Counted from the first letter of the stretch, positions 1-13,720 are shown. The stretch: DNA of 64,000 nucleotides from Mactra quadrangularis (GCA_025267735.1 CM046309.1:53636319-53700318), one strand, 5' to 3'. The notes: generated from the sequence alone by a model not told the origin. Numbers and translations are program-made.

Positions 1-1300
1 CAGAAAACATTATGTGAAAACATTTAATGCATCTAACTGGCCATAAATTCTCTTAGACATGAATATACGAAGCAATTGATGGAAACATAGAAATTAAACA
101 TGATAGAAAATCAATTCAGAAAACATGTGAAAACATAGAAATGTATTGTAGAGAATTAGCAATAATCATAGCTCTCGATCTTGTTGTCTAGTGATTAAAA
201 GCATATTAATACAGAATCGGCTTAATTTACATAACATTTTGTAATAATGATTGTATTAGACAGAATATAACCACTGGAATTAAAGTACATTAAATAAAAC
301 ATCAGATTTATTCTATAGTGGCAGCGAATGCAAAAACGTAATTGGTTTTAATATAAACAGTGCGGTTAAACAAAACCAAATGCAAATATATATAGAGTGA
401 ATAATCTGACTTGATCTGTTGAGGTCGGAAATATATGTATTACTTAAACAGAAGTGCTAGGTTTGATATATCATTCTTTATATTTATAAAAGTGCCTACT
501 CGTTGTAAAAGGCATACAGTCAAACATCGACGATTATTCATAGTCATTTAGCAGCTCAGTTTTACTATCTCCTTTGGGAGTACTTTACTTCGTTCATGTG
601 CAGTTAGCATGCTAAACCACCTTTAGTTTCTTTGATCGTCTAATAAACCTATACTAATTAGTATATACTGTATGAATGAGATTTCTTGATGATATGGGAT
701 AGACACTGAAGTTTGATATTGTTGAAGCCAAATATAACAAAAAAGCAATTAAAATGTAACTTATGTCAATTTACCATTACATGTAGAGTCTTAATCCATA
801 TCTCAATGTCATTCTGGCGAAGTGGTATAATGAGTTGTGCTGATATACAGCGACACATGAAAAATAATTCTTATTTAAAACATGATATCGTGATGGATTA
901 TTTGACTTTTATATATAAAAAGACCAGACAGTTAACTAACTGTGAGTTTTCTCAAGGGACGTATACAATGTGGTCTAACATGATAGTATTTTGTCAAAAC
1001 TATACAGTTACACCTATACAATGGAACATGGCAATGAATTAGAGCAATCCATGAAAGGAGAAATGTATTTTTTTCTTACTGAGGAATTCCCCAGGGAGAG
1101 ACAATTTACAGAAATAAGTTGGTAAGTGTAGTATTAATCTTAATTTCCAAGTTCATTTTTAAGAAAAGTAGTAACCGGTGGAACTATTGTCCTTTACATT
1201 TAATTTTGTAGTCACATGCCTTAAAATATACATTTTAATATCATAATTCAAGTAGAAAATTTTGACCTTAAATAATGCTATTAGCAAAGACAATGAAGTC
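1..1300. other. No recognisable content
   Basis: AT-rich DNA. The 109-codon open frame beginning near 713 on the plus strand starts at a TTG, shows no domain and is within chance expectation. Confidence 0.5.
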
Positions 1301-1381
1301 TGAAGCAAATGTAATACGTTAACATATGTATACTAGAATATATAACTGTGACAAAACTACCAACGATACTAAAATACGTAC

Positions 1382-1466
1382 ATTTATTTGTGCTACTTCT
1401 CATAGGACTGTTATAAGCATTCGTCAGTGAAATAATAGTATACAATACATAAATCCATCTTTTCAT
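1382..1466 (-). CDS. Candidate signal-peptide exon, copy 1
   Basis: The minus strand has an ATG followed by MKRWIYVLYTIISLTNAYNS and a donor-like AAAT|GTACGT 85 nt after the ATG (phase 1). The product has a basic start, a hydrophobic core and an Ala before YN that would suit signal peptidase. The near twin at 11898-11982 has the same length and phase. The rest of the gene would lie left of the window. No transcript or downstream exon supports it. Confidence 0.32.
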
Positions 1467-2099
1467 TTTGTTCAAATTTAACATTATTATTTTCATTAAA
1501 TTTATTAACATCTTTAACACAGTAGAACAAACTTTTATCCACTACTAACACTATTGCTTATCTAGTACGACTGGGCAGATTGTATGCACAACTCGCACAT
1601 TTTTCATAGTAGAATGAAATAAACAAACGACTTAAATCGCTGCAAGTCAGTTTCCCTTATCATAAGCATTCTTTTCCGGCTTTATAATGATATACGATAA
1701 ACACTTTCCTCAAGCTTATTCTTCAAGTAGAGGTTTCTCTGCAGTTAATTATTTTCTTTAATGCTATAAAATGTTAAAAATGTTTTTATTAAACTTAGCA
1801 AATTGCGAGTATGACACCGTATTAATTTGACGATGTTGATTTTTTGTTGCGTTCAACAACTTTTAATTATTTATTTTAAACTTATTTAATAATTTAAATA
1901 AAACATGAAATAAAACTCTCTTCTTTAGCAACTGGTATACAAGGAAAAAATCCAATAAACTGTATTTTTTACTTTTCAAATTTGCTTATGTTCATAAAAA
2001 TAACCAAAATTTAGGATCAGATCGTCTACAGAAATTACTTATCGTTCCAGTTTACACTTTTCATCCAAGTTCGAACAAATGAACGTTTCGGTTAACAAC

Positions 2100-2420
2100 G
2101 CTTATATCACACTGTCAAAATTTCCAATCCTCCTTCATTGGAATCTTCACATACTCTCCGATGTTGTTATATCAGCCTTCATTTCTCCTCTCTCTATCTC
2201 GATCCTTTCTAATCATAATGCACTGTACGCTAGTTCGCGCCTTGGTATGTAAAAACCAACAGCTAAAATCAAATATCCGGCGCTGCGTAAATCCTTTACA
2301 AAGTGTTTATAACGTCTAAGAAATAATAGATTAGACTTGGTTATAGTCAATCGACATCAATATATTCTATAAGACCACTTAAAATATTCTATGGTGGACC
2401 CTTACGACAATAAACGGCCT
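2100..2420 (-). repeat. Duplicated block upstream of signal-exon copy 1
   Basis: Resembles 12500-12800. Shared exact runs include aagaaataatagattaga (from 2318) and cgtaaatcctt (from 2286), followed in both by a gap and then gacaataaa. It lies 0.65-0.95 kb upstream of the candidate signal exon, where a promoter or 5'UTR would be. A transposon copy is an alternative. Confidence 0.5.
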
Positions 2421-2429
2421 ATCGCCGAA

Positions 2430-3900
2430 AGCTTATTAAGTCACATTGTATAGTTTACGACAGACAGACATAAAGACGATGAAAATACAGAAATATCTAC
2501 TGTAATAATATTCTGAGCTCTAGGCGTCGAGATCTTGAGAGAGAGGGAGAAAATGTATAAAGACATGAAATGAAATCCAGAATGTTCATTTGTGGATAGA
2601 TCCTCAAAATGTTTTAATGAAGGCCATATTTGATAGGATAGGAGCGGCTGACGAAATGTTTGTGTAGACATCTGATATCACAATTTCACTGAGAACAATT
2701 TCGTGGGATTGACTACATAGAGCTAAATGTTAAAGGGCAAACTACATTATCCTGAACTGATTAGAACGGAAGACAACCAATTACTTTACTATCATAGTAA
2801 CACTAACCACTCTCTTTCAAGTTAAGTGGACTGCTAAAGATGTAAAACCCGAAACCATTGCAGGGTTAAAAGAATGCATTAAAACAATAAGTAAAGTTGT
2901 AAAATCTCAGAGTGACCGCAAAACCGACTGCCATATACTGATAAAGAATATCATCTTTAATATTAATGCCATTACCACAAAACTTGCCCTTTACTTGCAC
3001 ATAGCGTCAATGATTAAATTTTCAACTTTAACGTCATTAAGGTTTGTACTCTAATTATCAATAAACTTCTAAATGAAGATAACTGCCCACCACAGTAGGC
3101 TTATGGTTATGCAAGAACTGTACTATCATAAGTGTTGTTTCTTTGATTGCATCATTCATTTCTATTACAACACTTGATTTCATAATTTCATGTAATTGTA
3201 CCAATAGTGCCTAAGATGTCAAGCAATATCCATAATCGAAGCTCTAACAGCGCTGTCAACTATTTTCTTTAACCAACAACGCGACAAGATAGTAGAACTA
3301 CAACTGATATAGCCTATTTATTCGCTTTTCATAACAACAAATTGTTTATTAACACAAATTACTAAATAATAAAACTTTATATGCATAAAAACCTTAGACA
3401 AAGGTAACACTTAAGATTTAATTAAATACAGTAAATCATTTAGTTGATATGTAATATGGTAGCAGATGCTAATACAGTATATTTGCACCAATTATATAAC
3501 TTGTGAACTAATACTAGTAACCTCAAACAAAATTACACTTTAAATATACAAATATAATAGCAAATGCATACAATTATTCAGAAAAAAAAATGTAATTACC
3601 AAAGATTGTAATATAATAATCTTTTTCAGGTCAATTTGCACAAACCCTACGTAGGTTTCAAATGGTAGAGAAAATTCAATTATATTCTGAGTAACACGAA
3701 ACATGGATCTCATTATACGATATGAGCTATAACATAGAAGCAATAGTAGAAGGTATTTGTCTTACCGTATGAAATATGATACTAAACATATATTGACATA
3801 TTACTGATTAATCAGATATAATATTTCAAGACAGCCTGAAGACAATTGATTCGTAGAAATTCAAGACAAATTCTATCGGGCGTAGAATTCAGTTTGTTTG
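2430..3900. other. No recognisable content
   Basis: AT-rich, with short stretches weakly similar to the 13 kb region. No coding, RNA or mobile-element signature is seen. Confidence 0.45.
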
Positions 3901-3921
3901 GATATATTTACAGAAACAAGT

Positions 3922-4095
3922 AAAACAAAGAATCATATAGCAAACAATGACCCGGTGAATGTATACAAACTGTTAAACAAAGCATCATATAGCCAACAAT
4001 AACCCGGTAAATGTACACAAACTGTAAAACAAAGCTTCGTATAGCCAACAATAACCCGGTAAATGTACACAAACTGTAAAACAAAGCTTCGAATA
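3922..4095. repeat. 52-bp minisatellite, about 3.3 copies
   Basis: The cccggt core recurs at 3951, 4003 and 4055 and the aaacaaag core at a constant 52-bp spacing (fourth start at about 4079). Copies 2 and 3 are almost identical and copy 1 is more diverged. Confidence 0.92.
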
Positions 4096-4099
4096 TATC

Positions 4100-5510
4100 A
4101 CTAACTGATGGAAATAAAGGGGAATAAAACAAGTGTTCGGTCATAATCCTAAGTAATCAGTTAAAGGGGACATGTCCAGATATGACCCTTTGCATATCAT
4201 TAAAGGCACTCGCACCTTAACCTTAAAACGATAGCAACATTTTATGTAATACCAGCCATAATATTGCCCCCTTTTGTAATAGGATCATACATAATTTACA
4301 TGTATTGTGTTTCTCAGTGGTACAAACAATAATATTCTGCACATTGAACCGCATGTGTATAAAAGCAATATGAGTTGTTAAATGTTAAGTGTTTTTCAGC
4401 AATAATGTGTAAAAAAGTTTGCTCCTCGTCAGTGCAGGTGAAATTGTGATAATTAGAGTTGTGGATAACATAAAGTGAAATAGTAGAAACACCAATGAAT
4501 TTAGCCCACTTGAAAATACAAACAATAATAGATATCGCTGAGAGAACACGTCTATATGAATTGGCGAACATTGTTTAAAGTCTATACTCTGTGATACAAA
4601 ATACAACCATTTTCTAGATTGAATAATTATTTATTGTTCAGTGCCAAAATTATGTCAATGTGAGTAGCATTTCTATGTGAAAGTTGAAATTGTAAAAGCG
4701 TAAACAAATATTTTCAATTCGTTCGTATTTGTATCTTGAACTCATTTTCTTGTTGGTAAAATTAGCGCAATTCTCTCCTGAAAACGCAAAGTAATTTACC
4801 AATAAGCGTTTCCATAGCATAACTGTAACTTAAATGATTACTGTTAAAATTGATCCGTATTTTCCAATTAAGAACATGCTAAATTAATTTAGTCTAGGCC
4901 TCAGCTCTTTAACATTCCCTGAAACCACATCATACTGCTTTTTAATATGTTTTAAAGCATTTAGAGGCAAATGGAAAACTATAAAATTCAATTTTTACCA
5001 ACGCATCAGAAGTTCAACGGTTTCCTTCTATCTCTCTAATACAAACCCCTAGGCAATAAAAAGCATTTCACTTGATGCTGTATTCAAATTAATAAATTTA
5101 ACGGTGCTCGTAAAGTGTCAATTAAACGAAGACAATTTTAGAGGTTAGAACACATTAATGATCAAATTTTCAAATTGAAGTTTATTTACAATAAAAATGA
5201 TGGAATTTAAGTTATTTGACTTAAAACTTAACAGCAAACATAAAACAGTAAAGAAATAAAAGTGAATTAGAAAACAATAACGGAAATAGCAACCATAGCT
5301 CTCAGAGATGAAAAAATCTTAAACGAACGCCACATAGAGTGTGAGCTCTACAAGACATAATCCTGTTATCAAATTAAATTAATGATGGAATAGATCTTGG
5401 TTAAATACATTTTTAAATACCTTTTATCAATACCATATTATTTTATCATAATACTCAATTTTATTTAATCGAACTTTACTTAGGTTTTATGCACACATTA
5501 TCTAAAAGAT
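4100..5510. other. No recognisable content
   Basis: AT-rich. Overlapping minus-strand open frames around 4314-4606 have no domain and conflict with each other. Confidence 0.45.
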
Positions 5511-5512
5511 TG

Positions 5513-5750
5513 ATTGACAAAAATGTTAGTATCTTGGAGTTTGTTGACTAAAAAGTCTCCATTTACTAGGATAATTTTCTAGCCAATGTAACGATCTTAT
5601 TCACGCACCAGTATCATGAATTATGCAATACGGACACTAAGACACACTCTCTCTTTTTGTCATGTTCAACACATTTTTATTGATATATACCCTCATTGTA
5701 CATTGTGTAGTGTGAATTTCATTTAAGGGAATGTGTATACCAAGGTCATT
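5513..5750 (+). repeat. 238-bp direct repeat, copy 1
   Basis: Nearly identical to 6396-6633, same length, 883 bp apart. It runs from attgacaaaaatgttag to aaggtcatt. Copy 1 is followed directly by a SINE and copy 2 is not. Confidence 0.93.
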
Positions 5751-5990
5751 AAGCGCCCAGCGCATCATATCTAGCTTTCCTGGACCATTGTCTATAACCA
5801 GTACTCACCCACCCTTCTACAAGGCCAGAATATTCTTTATATACATTATAAATGGAAGATATTTTACATCATTGTCAAATTTTGTGAAAGAGTATTACCT
5901 CACCGGGTGGGATTCCAACACGTACCCCCTTCACTAGATTCGAAATTCAGGCGCGCACCAACTGCACTATCGACCCTGGTAGGGGAATCA
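5751..5990 (-). mobile_element. tRNA-derived SINE, family A
   Basis: In reverse orientation it shows a degenerate A box (gcgcaccaactgcactatcg), a B-box-like stretch, then the family A body with the landmarks ctttcctggaccattg, accagtactcaccc and cccttctacaag. The same landmarks occur at 48592-48870 in the other orientation. It is too decayed for a target-site duplication to be read. Confidence 0.8.
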
Positions 5991-6149
5991 TTACACAAAA
6001 AATATTTGGCGGTGTGTCTCAATAACATAGAACTTTAACAGTTTTCATCCTAAAGACTTTGCCAGGTGGAATAAAAAAATCATTTCTATGGAATATGTTT
6101 CAGCATCTGAGAATATCAAAAGTTTCCAAAAATAGAAAACGATATTCAA

Positions 6150-7560
6150 AAACCTTAAAAGTCTCAATTAATTAGGACATATTCTCAAATAATAGACGAA
6201 GCAATGTTTCAAAACGTTATTATTGAATTGACTAATTTTGTTAAGAAAATGGAAAACCATAGAAGATTGCCATATCTTCTAAAGTCATGTCTCTTAAAAG
6301 ACCGACACAGCCATTGTTTTAAAGAGTCACTGATTAACGACAAAAGCATTCAGTCATTAATCAGAAGTGCAAAGAAGGGACATTTCGTCAAAACCATTGA
6401 CAAAAATGTTAGTGCATTAAAGTTTGTTGACTAAAAAGTCTCCATTTACTAGGATAATTTTCTAGACAATGTAACGATCTTATTCACGCACCAGTATCAT
6501 GAATTATGCAATACGGACACTAAGACACACTCTCTCTTTTTGTCATGTTCAACACATTTTTATTGATATATATACTCGTTGTAGAATGTATGGTGAGAAT
6601 TTCCTTCAAGGGAATATGTGTATTAAGGTCATTTAGTCTGAGTTGGTAAGAGAAATGATTACTATGGTTACTTGAAAAGATAAAGTCTTAGATACGTAGC
6701 TTACAAGTTATGCCCTGAGATATAGGTCGTGTTAAATGAATTGAACTCATTTTTATAGAAAAAGTAATGCAATCAATCCATAGCGAAAATATTCTTTAAA
6801 ATAACTTACAATATGAGCGATGTGTTATAGGGTTGTTTCTCTTAGGTAAAATTATAGTACGTCAAAAATGGCAGCCGTATTAAAGTTCCACATGAATATT
6901 TCTTCTTATAGTCTACAAGGTAATCCGAATCAATTTTCAATCGAATTCAAGTTAACGAGTATTCAAATCAATATAGCCAAAAACAAAACTTAAACTCTTT
7001 TTGAAGACAAAATCAATCCCATTTTACAATTACCTGTTTTAATTCTAAATTACTACTATTTGGCAATATTCTGTCGTAGTAAACGGCATATTTGCATCGT
7101 AACAGTTGATTTTTACGTTCAGAATTATCCAGAAAAGAACGTAATGATCGTCTTTAGATTGTCCATAGACCGTAATCAAGTATCTTACACGGAAACTCGT
7201 CTCAGACTATTAGAAGTTAGCTCAACAATAGTAGAAATTTTGCATATCGACTTTTTCTGAGGTAAAAGTCACAATTATTCAGAAACCTTAAAAAGTCTCA
7301 GAAAGAAGGGCTTATACTCATTAATCGACGAAAACAATGTTTTAAAAAAATTAATTGTTCTATTTACTCCTGTTACCAGTAAAAGAGACACCAACAAAGA
7401 CGTCTTTTAAGGAGGTTCTCTAAAACGTCTGACACAGCGATTTCTTAGAGGTGCAGTTGGTTTACGACAGACACTGTCTCAGTCATTAATCAGATTTGCA
7501 GAAAACGCTGAGTTGATAGAAATAGAAAAAACAATTTCTTGAATTACCGAAAACGTAAAA
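6150..7560. repeat. Diverged duplicated block (6150-6370 and 7285-7505)
   Basis: Both segments share, in order, aaccttaaaagtctca, a run with gacacagc, and cagtcattaatcaga. They look like old copies of one sequence. Between them (6640-7280) is AT-rich DNA with nothing recognised. Confidence 0.55.
6396..6633 (+). repeat. 238-bp direct repeat, copy 2
   Basis: Partner of 5513-5750. After the shared end aaggtcatt it continues into unrelated DNA (tagtctgag). Confidence 0.93.
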
Positions 7561-7948
7561 TTGAGTTAACATTTCAATTTATTGATTCGTGTATCTATCA
7601 TCTACAATACAAAACCAACACAGAGTATATCTTTGTTTATGGTATAAGATTGGTGTTAACCATCAATTTTTTTCAGTTTTTTCGTTAGTAGAAGGTAATT
7701 GATTTTGAGGTTATCACACTAGTCATATCCTACAGATTTTTCATAATGAAACTTATTGTTTATTCCTAGAATAAAACGTCTAGCAGGTGAAATGCCTGTT
7801 GGCAGAAGCTAATTTTGATAGAAGCCATCAAACAGTTGCTGGTAATTTTCTACCACTAAAACAAATGACTACATCATCCATTTAGAACTTTTAAATCACT
7901 TCTTATAGATCAAGCTAAACCTCATAAAATAAAAAATTAAAATAATTA

Positions 7949-7998
7949 AATAATATATATATATATATATATATATAAATATATAAAATATATATATT
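7949..7998. repeat. AT microsatellite
   Basis: A near-perfect (TA)n run interrupted by taaata. Confidence 0.95.
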
Positions 7999-7999
7999 T

Positions 8000-10900
8000 C
8001 TATAATTTAACGTTATGTTCTAGTATAAGTGACTAGATAAGCATTGTTAGGCTGGGTATGTTTGTCTGCTTGTTTTGTTCGTATATTTATGTTGTACTAT
8101 GTTATGTACAATGTCACTATAATAAATAAAATATATATATACCTCAATAATGAAGACCACAAAGTGATTGTATTAATTCAATCTTTGTACGATGATATAG
8201 AACCAACCGTTCATATCAATATACGAAACAGTGGACTTTTGATCATGATGAAAAACTAGGTTAAATCTAAGTACAACAGAGAAAGTCGATACCATATTTA
8301 TTAACCCAGTAAATCAAAAGTTGGCAATATTATAGAAATGAAGACAGATTGCCCGATATTTATTAATGTAGATAGAGTACTAGAGTATCCAGTCTTTGAT
8401 TTAAAAGTAGAAGAACTATCTGACAACAAAATCACATCGAGCGTATGTATAATAGGAAATATTTTCTCGAACTACATGATCATATTTGGATAGAAAATCA
8501 AACAGGTCAATAAAAGAACACCAATAAAGATAATGATTATTTGTTTCCATGTTGTAGCAAGTTTATGCACTACGACATCAATGAAAATAAATTATTCCAT
8601 AAAAATGTCTTTACTTATATGGTGTATAAAGCTTAAAATCGAAAAACATGGTTATAAAGTTTAAAGACGATACGTTATTTTTTCAGAACTAAAGACCCTG
8701 CATTGTATAAGAAAATACCCGTGAGCGATTTTCAAATCAATTAAGAGGAATGTATTCGACGATTGTTTAACCTATATCATATTGGTAACCTACTTATATT
8801 GCTACTTGGATTTAGTCACCTGCTTGAAAATGACAAAAAGTGTTTATTATTCAAGATTTAAAATGCTGCTCAATAGTATACATGTACATGAAAACGTTCT
8901 TAAATCCGGTTTTGACTTTTTGTGTTCTAAGAAAACTGAAAGAGGCATTAAGAAAAAATGAAACTCTTACACAATGTAAACGTGTTATTTGATTATGTGA
9001 TATTACTTTGAAACACGGTAATGGACTTTTAACACACTGAGAAAATGTTAAAAGGCTTGATAGTAAGTAAAACACTATTGTTCATTTTGTTAATAGAAAA
9101 AGTAGAAACAAATATACAATTGAGCTCTCAAGGGTATATAAAAATGGGACACTCTTTGTATCATAGAGGATTACAATATGGACTTTATGTTCTTCTACAA
9201 GTCCTTAGTGCGATGAGGTAAAACCTAATAGAAAAACGTTACTAAAACAAGGTAGAAACTTTATAAAAAAAATTAATGTACATGTTTATTCTATAGAGTT
9301 GTTAAATGACTACTTTTCATTCAATTCAACAATTTTACGTGTGTTGCCATTTAGATATGTAATATAAGGATGTAAAAAGAATGACAAACGTCAACAAACT
9401 ATTCACCGTAATGTGTCTATTAGTCTAATGTCCACATCGTAAAATGTTTACAGCCTTAATGTTCAATGTGACTTTAAGCCAGCAAAAACTTAAAAAGGCG
9501 AACTTGCCATTTAGATATGTCATTTTGTCTTTGGTAAATAGTTTCACATAAGTTTTATTACTAATTTGATAACTCGACCTTTATTTACTAAACACGATTT
9601 GTCGTTTTTAACCATTGTTGCATACAAGAAAACACCTTTTGTGGTAAACAACATAAACCCCTATATATACGTTCCCATTGTTAATAACTGTTAGATTTCA
9701 GAGCTCTGTTTATGGAATAGATATATACACATAGTTTGGAATCTAGAACTATTGTGAATAACAATTGCAAATCACAGAACGGTGAGACAGCAACTGATAT
9801 TAAAACAGTCTAGACGTATTGGGGTTAAGAACTTGATATTTTCTTAAAATCAAGAGCAATAAATCATGTGAGCACAGAAGTTTATTTTACATTTTATTTA
9901 AACTGTATAAAGCTTTCAATATTTACGATAGTTAAACTTAAGATTATTTTACCAGAATCCTAAGAATTTAGTAATAAATAGTTTGTGATTTGTTTCAAGA
10001 TTTGTTTCCAATATCACCCAACACATCAACACAAACGACAAGTATGTAAAACAATGTGTAACAGTGATTTAAATGCAACTTGCAAACTTGGTCTAAAAGA
10101 TTGTTTGTTTTGTAAGCATAGCAGGTAGCACTGTTAGCTCATTAGACGTTGCTTTAATTTTGGGACCGGATTTAGATACCTTCGTGGAGTTACAATATAT
10201 ATTGATAAATGGTATTTGAATTGTATATACACGAGAACAATGTAATGAGGAAAACAAGCATGACCTCGTGGCAGCTTTCAAGACTTCTGAAAGTTCTAAG
10301 AATTTAGCTATGTGTAGTTTATGATTTGTTCTTACAGAAACAAGTGTGTTTGTTGTTCAAAGTGTACAGGAATAGTTTATTAACATTATTAAATATCATT
10401 CCATTTAGGAAAAACAATGAAATCAAGTACAATCGTATGCATGCCAATACAAACGATTTTAAAATTTCAGACATAACACACTCTTTTAAATACTTTATTT
10501 AAAATAAAATCAAATAAACGAAGGATTGACGTCTTACATATAGTATGCATTCATTGAATAAAAATGTTCTTTATTGCTGATGCCCTGAAAAAAAACCACT
10601 ATTTAAAACATTTTCTGGCTATATGCTTCTAAAACTGAATTTAAAATTGTGATAGAAACATAGCAATCAGAATCGAATTACATTAAACTCTAGTTACATT
10701 TATGAAAATTTCGTGATTACATATCGTAGACAATGGTACATCAGGGACCAGCATAAATACAGCACAAACAATCAGTGTAATACCATTTAACAAATCAAAA
10801 TTTCTAGGGATATAACTGATTTCAGATAAAACAAAAGCAAGGGAAAGAGACGGCGCATTTGTCAAAAAATATATTCAAACCATTTAAATAGATTGAGTTA

Positions 10901-11540
10901 TTAAGGCTAAATAACACTTATTTGTGTCTGGAATTTTCACATCAGAATTTTTATTTTTTATTTTATTGGAACTTTCCCAAAATTGCACCAATGATAAATG
11001 GTAAGGCTTGACTTGGAGCGTTTGAAGAATTAAACGTGATCAATACTAAAATGTTTTGTGGAACAAACACGATGCTAAATGGAAATGGAATGCTTCTGCT
11101 AAGTCAGTGGAATTATTTATCTCTGCAAACACGCTATCTCATTCTAGTTTCTACTGAACAACGTTGTAATTTCATACAATTTACTCAATTTGCATGAGCA
11201 TTTGTAACATGAATTACTTTCAATTTATTTTGATAAGTCTAGTAATATCATGGAATAGGACATTGTAGTTTGTATAATAACTTCAACTGTACAGTACGGT
11301 AGTTTGTGTTTGTTCTTTTAACATATTAGTTATTCCTCCAATTAACAAATGTTTAAATATTTATATATTTGCTCTTGATATTTGATTATTATTAATATAA
11401 CTAATATGTTCTATCGAAAATCAATGTTCTCAATAATATTTTCTTCCAATAATTTGTACTTCAAACTAAAAATTAGAGTATATTTTAATGGTATTGTTGA
11501 GCTTAGTTCTATAGATATATGTTTTTTATGACATACAATA
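8000..11540. other. No recognisable content
   Basis: AT-rich. A plus-strand open stretch at about 8338-8493 (PIFINVDRVLEYPVFDLKVE) faintly resembles another at 14785-14982 (DTFVNIDHV) but matches no family I know. The other open frames are within chance. Confidence 0.4.
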
Positions 11541-11897
11541 ACAACTATTGTATACTATTTATTATATATATTTAAATACAATGTTTATACATTTAATTAT
11601 GAGACTTTTGTGCATAAGAAACAAAGAGGTTTGGAATTACAGACCAAAAGAACAACATTGGACTAGTTGCTTAGGCGTCTCTAGCCTAAGGTCATATCCA
11701 CTCCTGCTCATTCGGTCCGCACAATCTAGTTTGATAGTATTCATGATTGGAAAGAAGTTGATAGTTTTAATTGCATTTGGAGGCATACCAATTTTAAATT
11801 GGTTTAGCCTAATCTAAAACATCGTGTATTATTGATCTAAGCAAAGATTTGAACTAATTATGTTCGCAACAAAAAACGTAATTGACTAAATACATAC

Positions 11898-11982
11898 ATC
11901 CAGTTCCTCTGTGTTTCATATTGTATGCCTCTACGACCCACAGCATCATATACATGACATATATCCATCTACTGGTCTTCAT
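11898..11982 (-). CDS. Candidate signal-peptide exon, copy 2
   Basis: The minus strand has an ATG followed by MKTSRWIYVMYMMLWVVEAY, then GGAT|GTATGT as donor, again 85 nt and phase 1. It aligns with copy 1 at RWIYVxY and AYN, with two compensating 6-nt length differences that keep the frame. Flanking DNA 0.5-0.8 kb upstream is also shared with copy 1. Downstream exons, expected between 11.9 and 2.9 kb, were not recognised, so this may be a pseudogene or a repeat. Confidence 0.32.
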
Positions 11983-12499
11983 GTACGACCATATGTTTAA
12001 ACCCAGTTCCATCGTAACTTTATTGCACTTTGAGCCTTGTTTGTAGATTTGTTTCAACGTCCCGGTAGGCAGATGCTGTGAAACCCTATAAAAATGTCCT
12101 GATTACCATTGACCAAAAACGTAAACCAACATGAGTTTAAGCGTCTTAAGATGTCTGGGCTCAAACCAGTCTATTAAATAAACAAGGTGCGTTTTTATCC
12201 ATCGAGTCAATGACAAACAACTGTCGCATTAATTTATCTTGAAAGCGGTAATTAATCTTTCCCAAGCACATTTGTTAATCATATTTCAAAGTCCAGTGTC
12301 AAGAATATAGTATATACTCCACACATGTTTGTCTAAGTTAGAATATAAAAAAACCGTAGAAAAAACGCTTAAACAATAATATAATCACTGCAAATTAGTA
12401 CAATGTAGAACTCTCAGGTAATTTAGACATTAACAAACGTTCAAATGTTCCTTGCACAATTGCCTCATTCAATAAGCGTTCAAAATCTCTGCTGCCAGC

Positions 12500-12800
12500 T
12501 CAATATTTCAGACACATTTCTCTTCAATCCACCCTTGCTAATATCTTCACACAAATATACAATATTTGCCAAGCTTCTCGCCTATGCAAAGTAATTCAAC
12601 GATTTGCTGAGGGAATACATACATACGAGTCAAGAAATGAAAGTCAAATATCAAACGCTTCGTAAATCCTTGGTAAAAGTGGCACGTTTGTCTAAGAAAT
12701 AATAGATTAGACCAAGCACTTAGTCAATATACATCAATATATTCAATACATCTACGTAGAGAGAGGTTTATATATACGAATCTCTATGACAATAAAAGAC
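12500..12800 (-). repeat. Duplicated block upstream of signal-exon copy 2
   Basis: Partner of 2100-2420 with the same order of matching runs (aagaaataatagattaga from 12694). A further weak match pairs catagtaacacta near 13799 with the same string near 2793. The duplication therefore probably spans about 1.4 to 2.85 kb and 11.9 to 13.85 kb. Confidence 0.5.
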
Positions 12801-13239
12801 CAACTGCCAATAATGTTTCGAATCACGCGGTATATTTATAAGGCTTTTCAGGAAATAAATATCACTCTGTTTTTACGTTCACTTTCTACAAATAAGACAA
12901 GACAACAACAAAAAATCATAGCTCGTTTAATATTTGTAAGGAACGAGCTAAAGCCATTAAAATGGATTCAAATTTGGCAAGGTATTACCCGCGAAGCTGT
13001 TTTATGTTATGGAGCTTAAACAAGCTATTCTATGACTCCATATGAACACTATCAATGCTTTAATTTGTAAAAGTGTAAAAAGACCGAGTTCCTAACTATG
13101 TTATACGTACCATTTGCAAATCATATAACAATTGTAGTTTCTAGAAGTATTTGCTTGGATATTAACCAAGTACAAAGTGTACGTCTCCATATGACTTATT
13201 ATCAATAAAATACTAACATGATATAAGTTTGTTTAGTAT

Positions 13240-13720
13240 CATAGCTTAACTACTCCCAGCATGCCTTTTATAACATAGTTAAAGTCACAATGTCCTGTCT
13301 TATTCAGAACAAATAAGACGTACCTTCTTACAACCAACATGATAAATGAATAAAGTTTATGTCTACAACAGTGAGTGAAAACTACTTTCACGTAATAATT
13401 GGCAATAAGTCGACGCTATATTTCAAGTTCTCTGTCTTTTAGAAGAGTTGAAACGCCAGTTCATCTATTCTTAAGGCCAGAAAGCAATGGAAAACCTTCC
13501 AAGTGAAACTAAACAGAAACTATCATATGTGTGAGTTAATTAAATACATTTGAGAACGCAGTCACATAACAGACATTGAAAATTTGATTCAGGATAACTT
13601 TTGTCTGTCACGCTATTCGATTGTTAAATACACGATAGGAAATATATTAGATTACTAAGTAAAGTCATCGGACACTAACTTCATCTAATTGTAAAATATA
13701 CAGACGATTCGAGACGTCTT
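13240..13720 (+). repeat. Diverged duplication, copy 1
   Basis: Resembles 17940-18380. Shared runs are tcttat-cagaa-acaaa-taagac, then gccagaaagc-a-ggaaa, then an attaa-tacattt run, and near the end agac-tcttaaat. The matches keep their order, so the whole block was copied and has diverged. Confidence 0.6.

Noticed and set aside
713..1042. 109-codon plus-strand frame as a gene
   Set aside because: Starts with TTG, has no domain, and at roughly one third GC a few frames of 100 codons are expected by chance in 64 kb.
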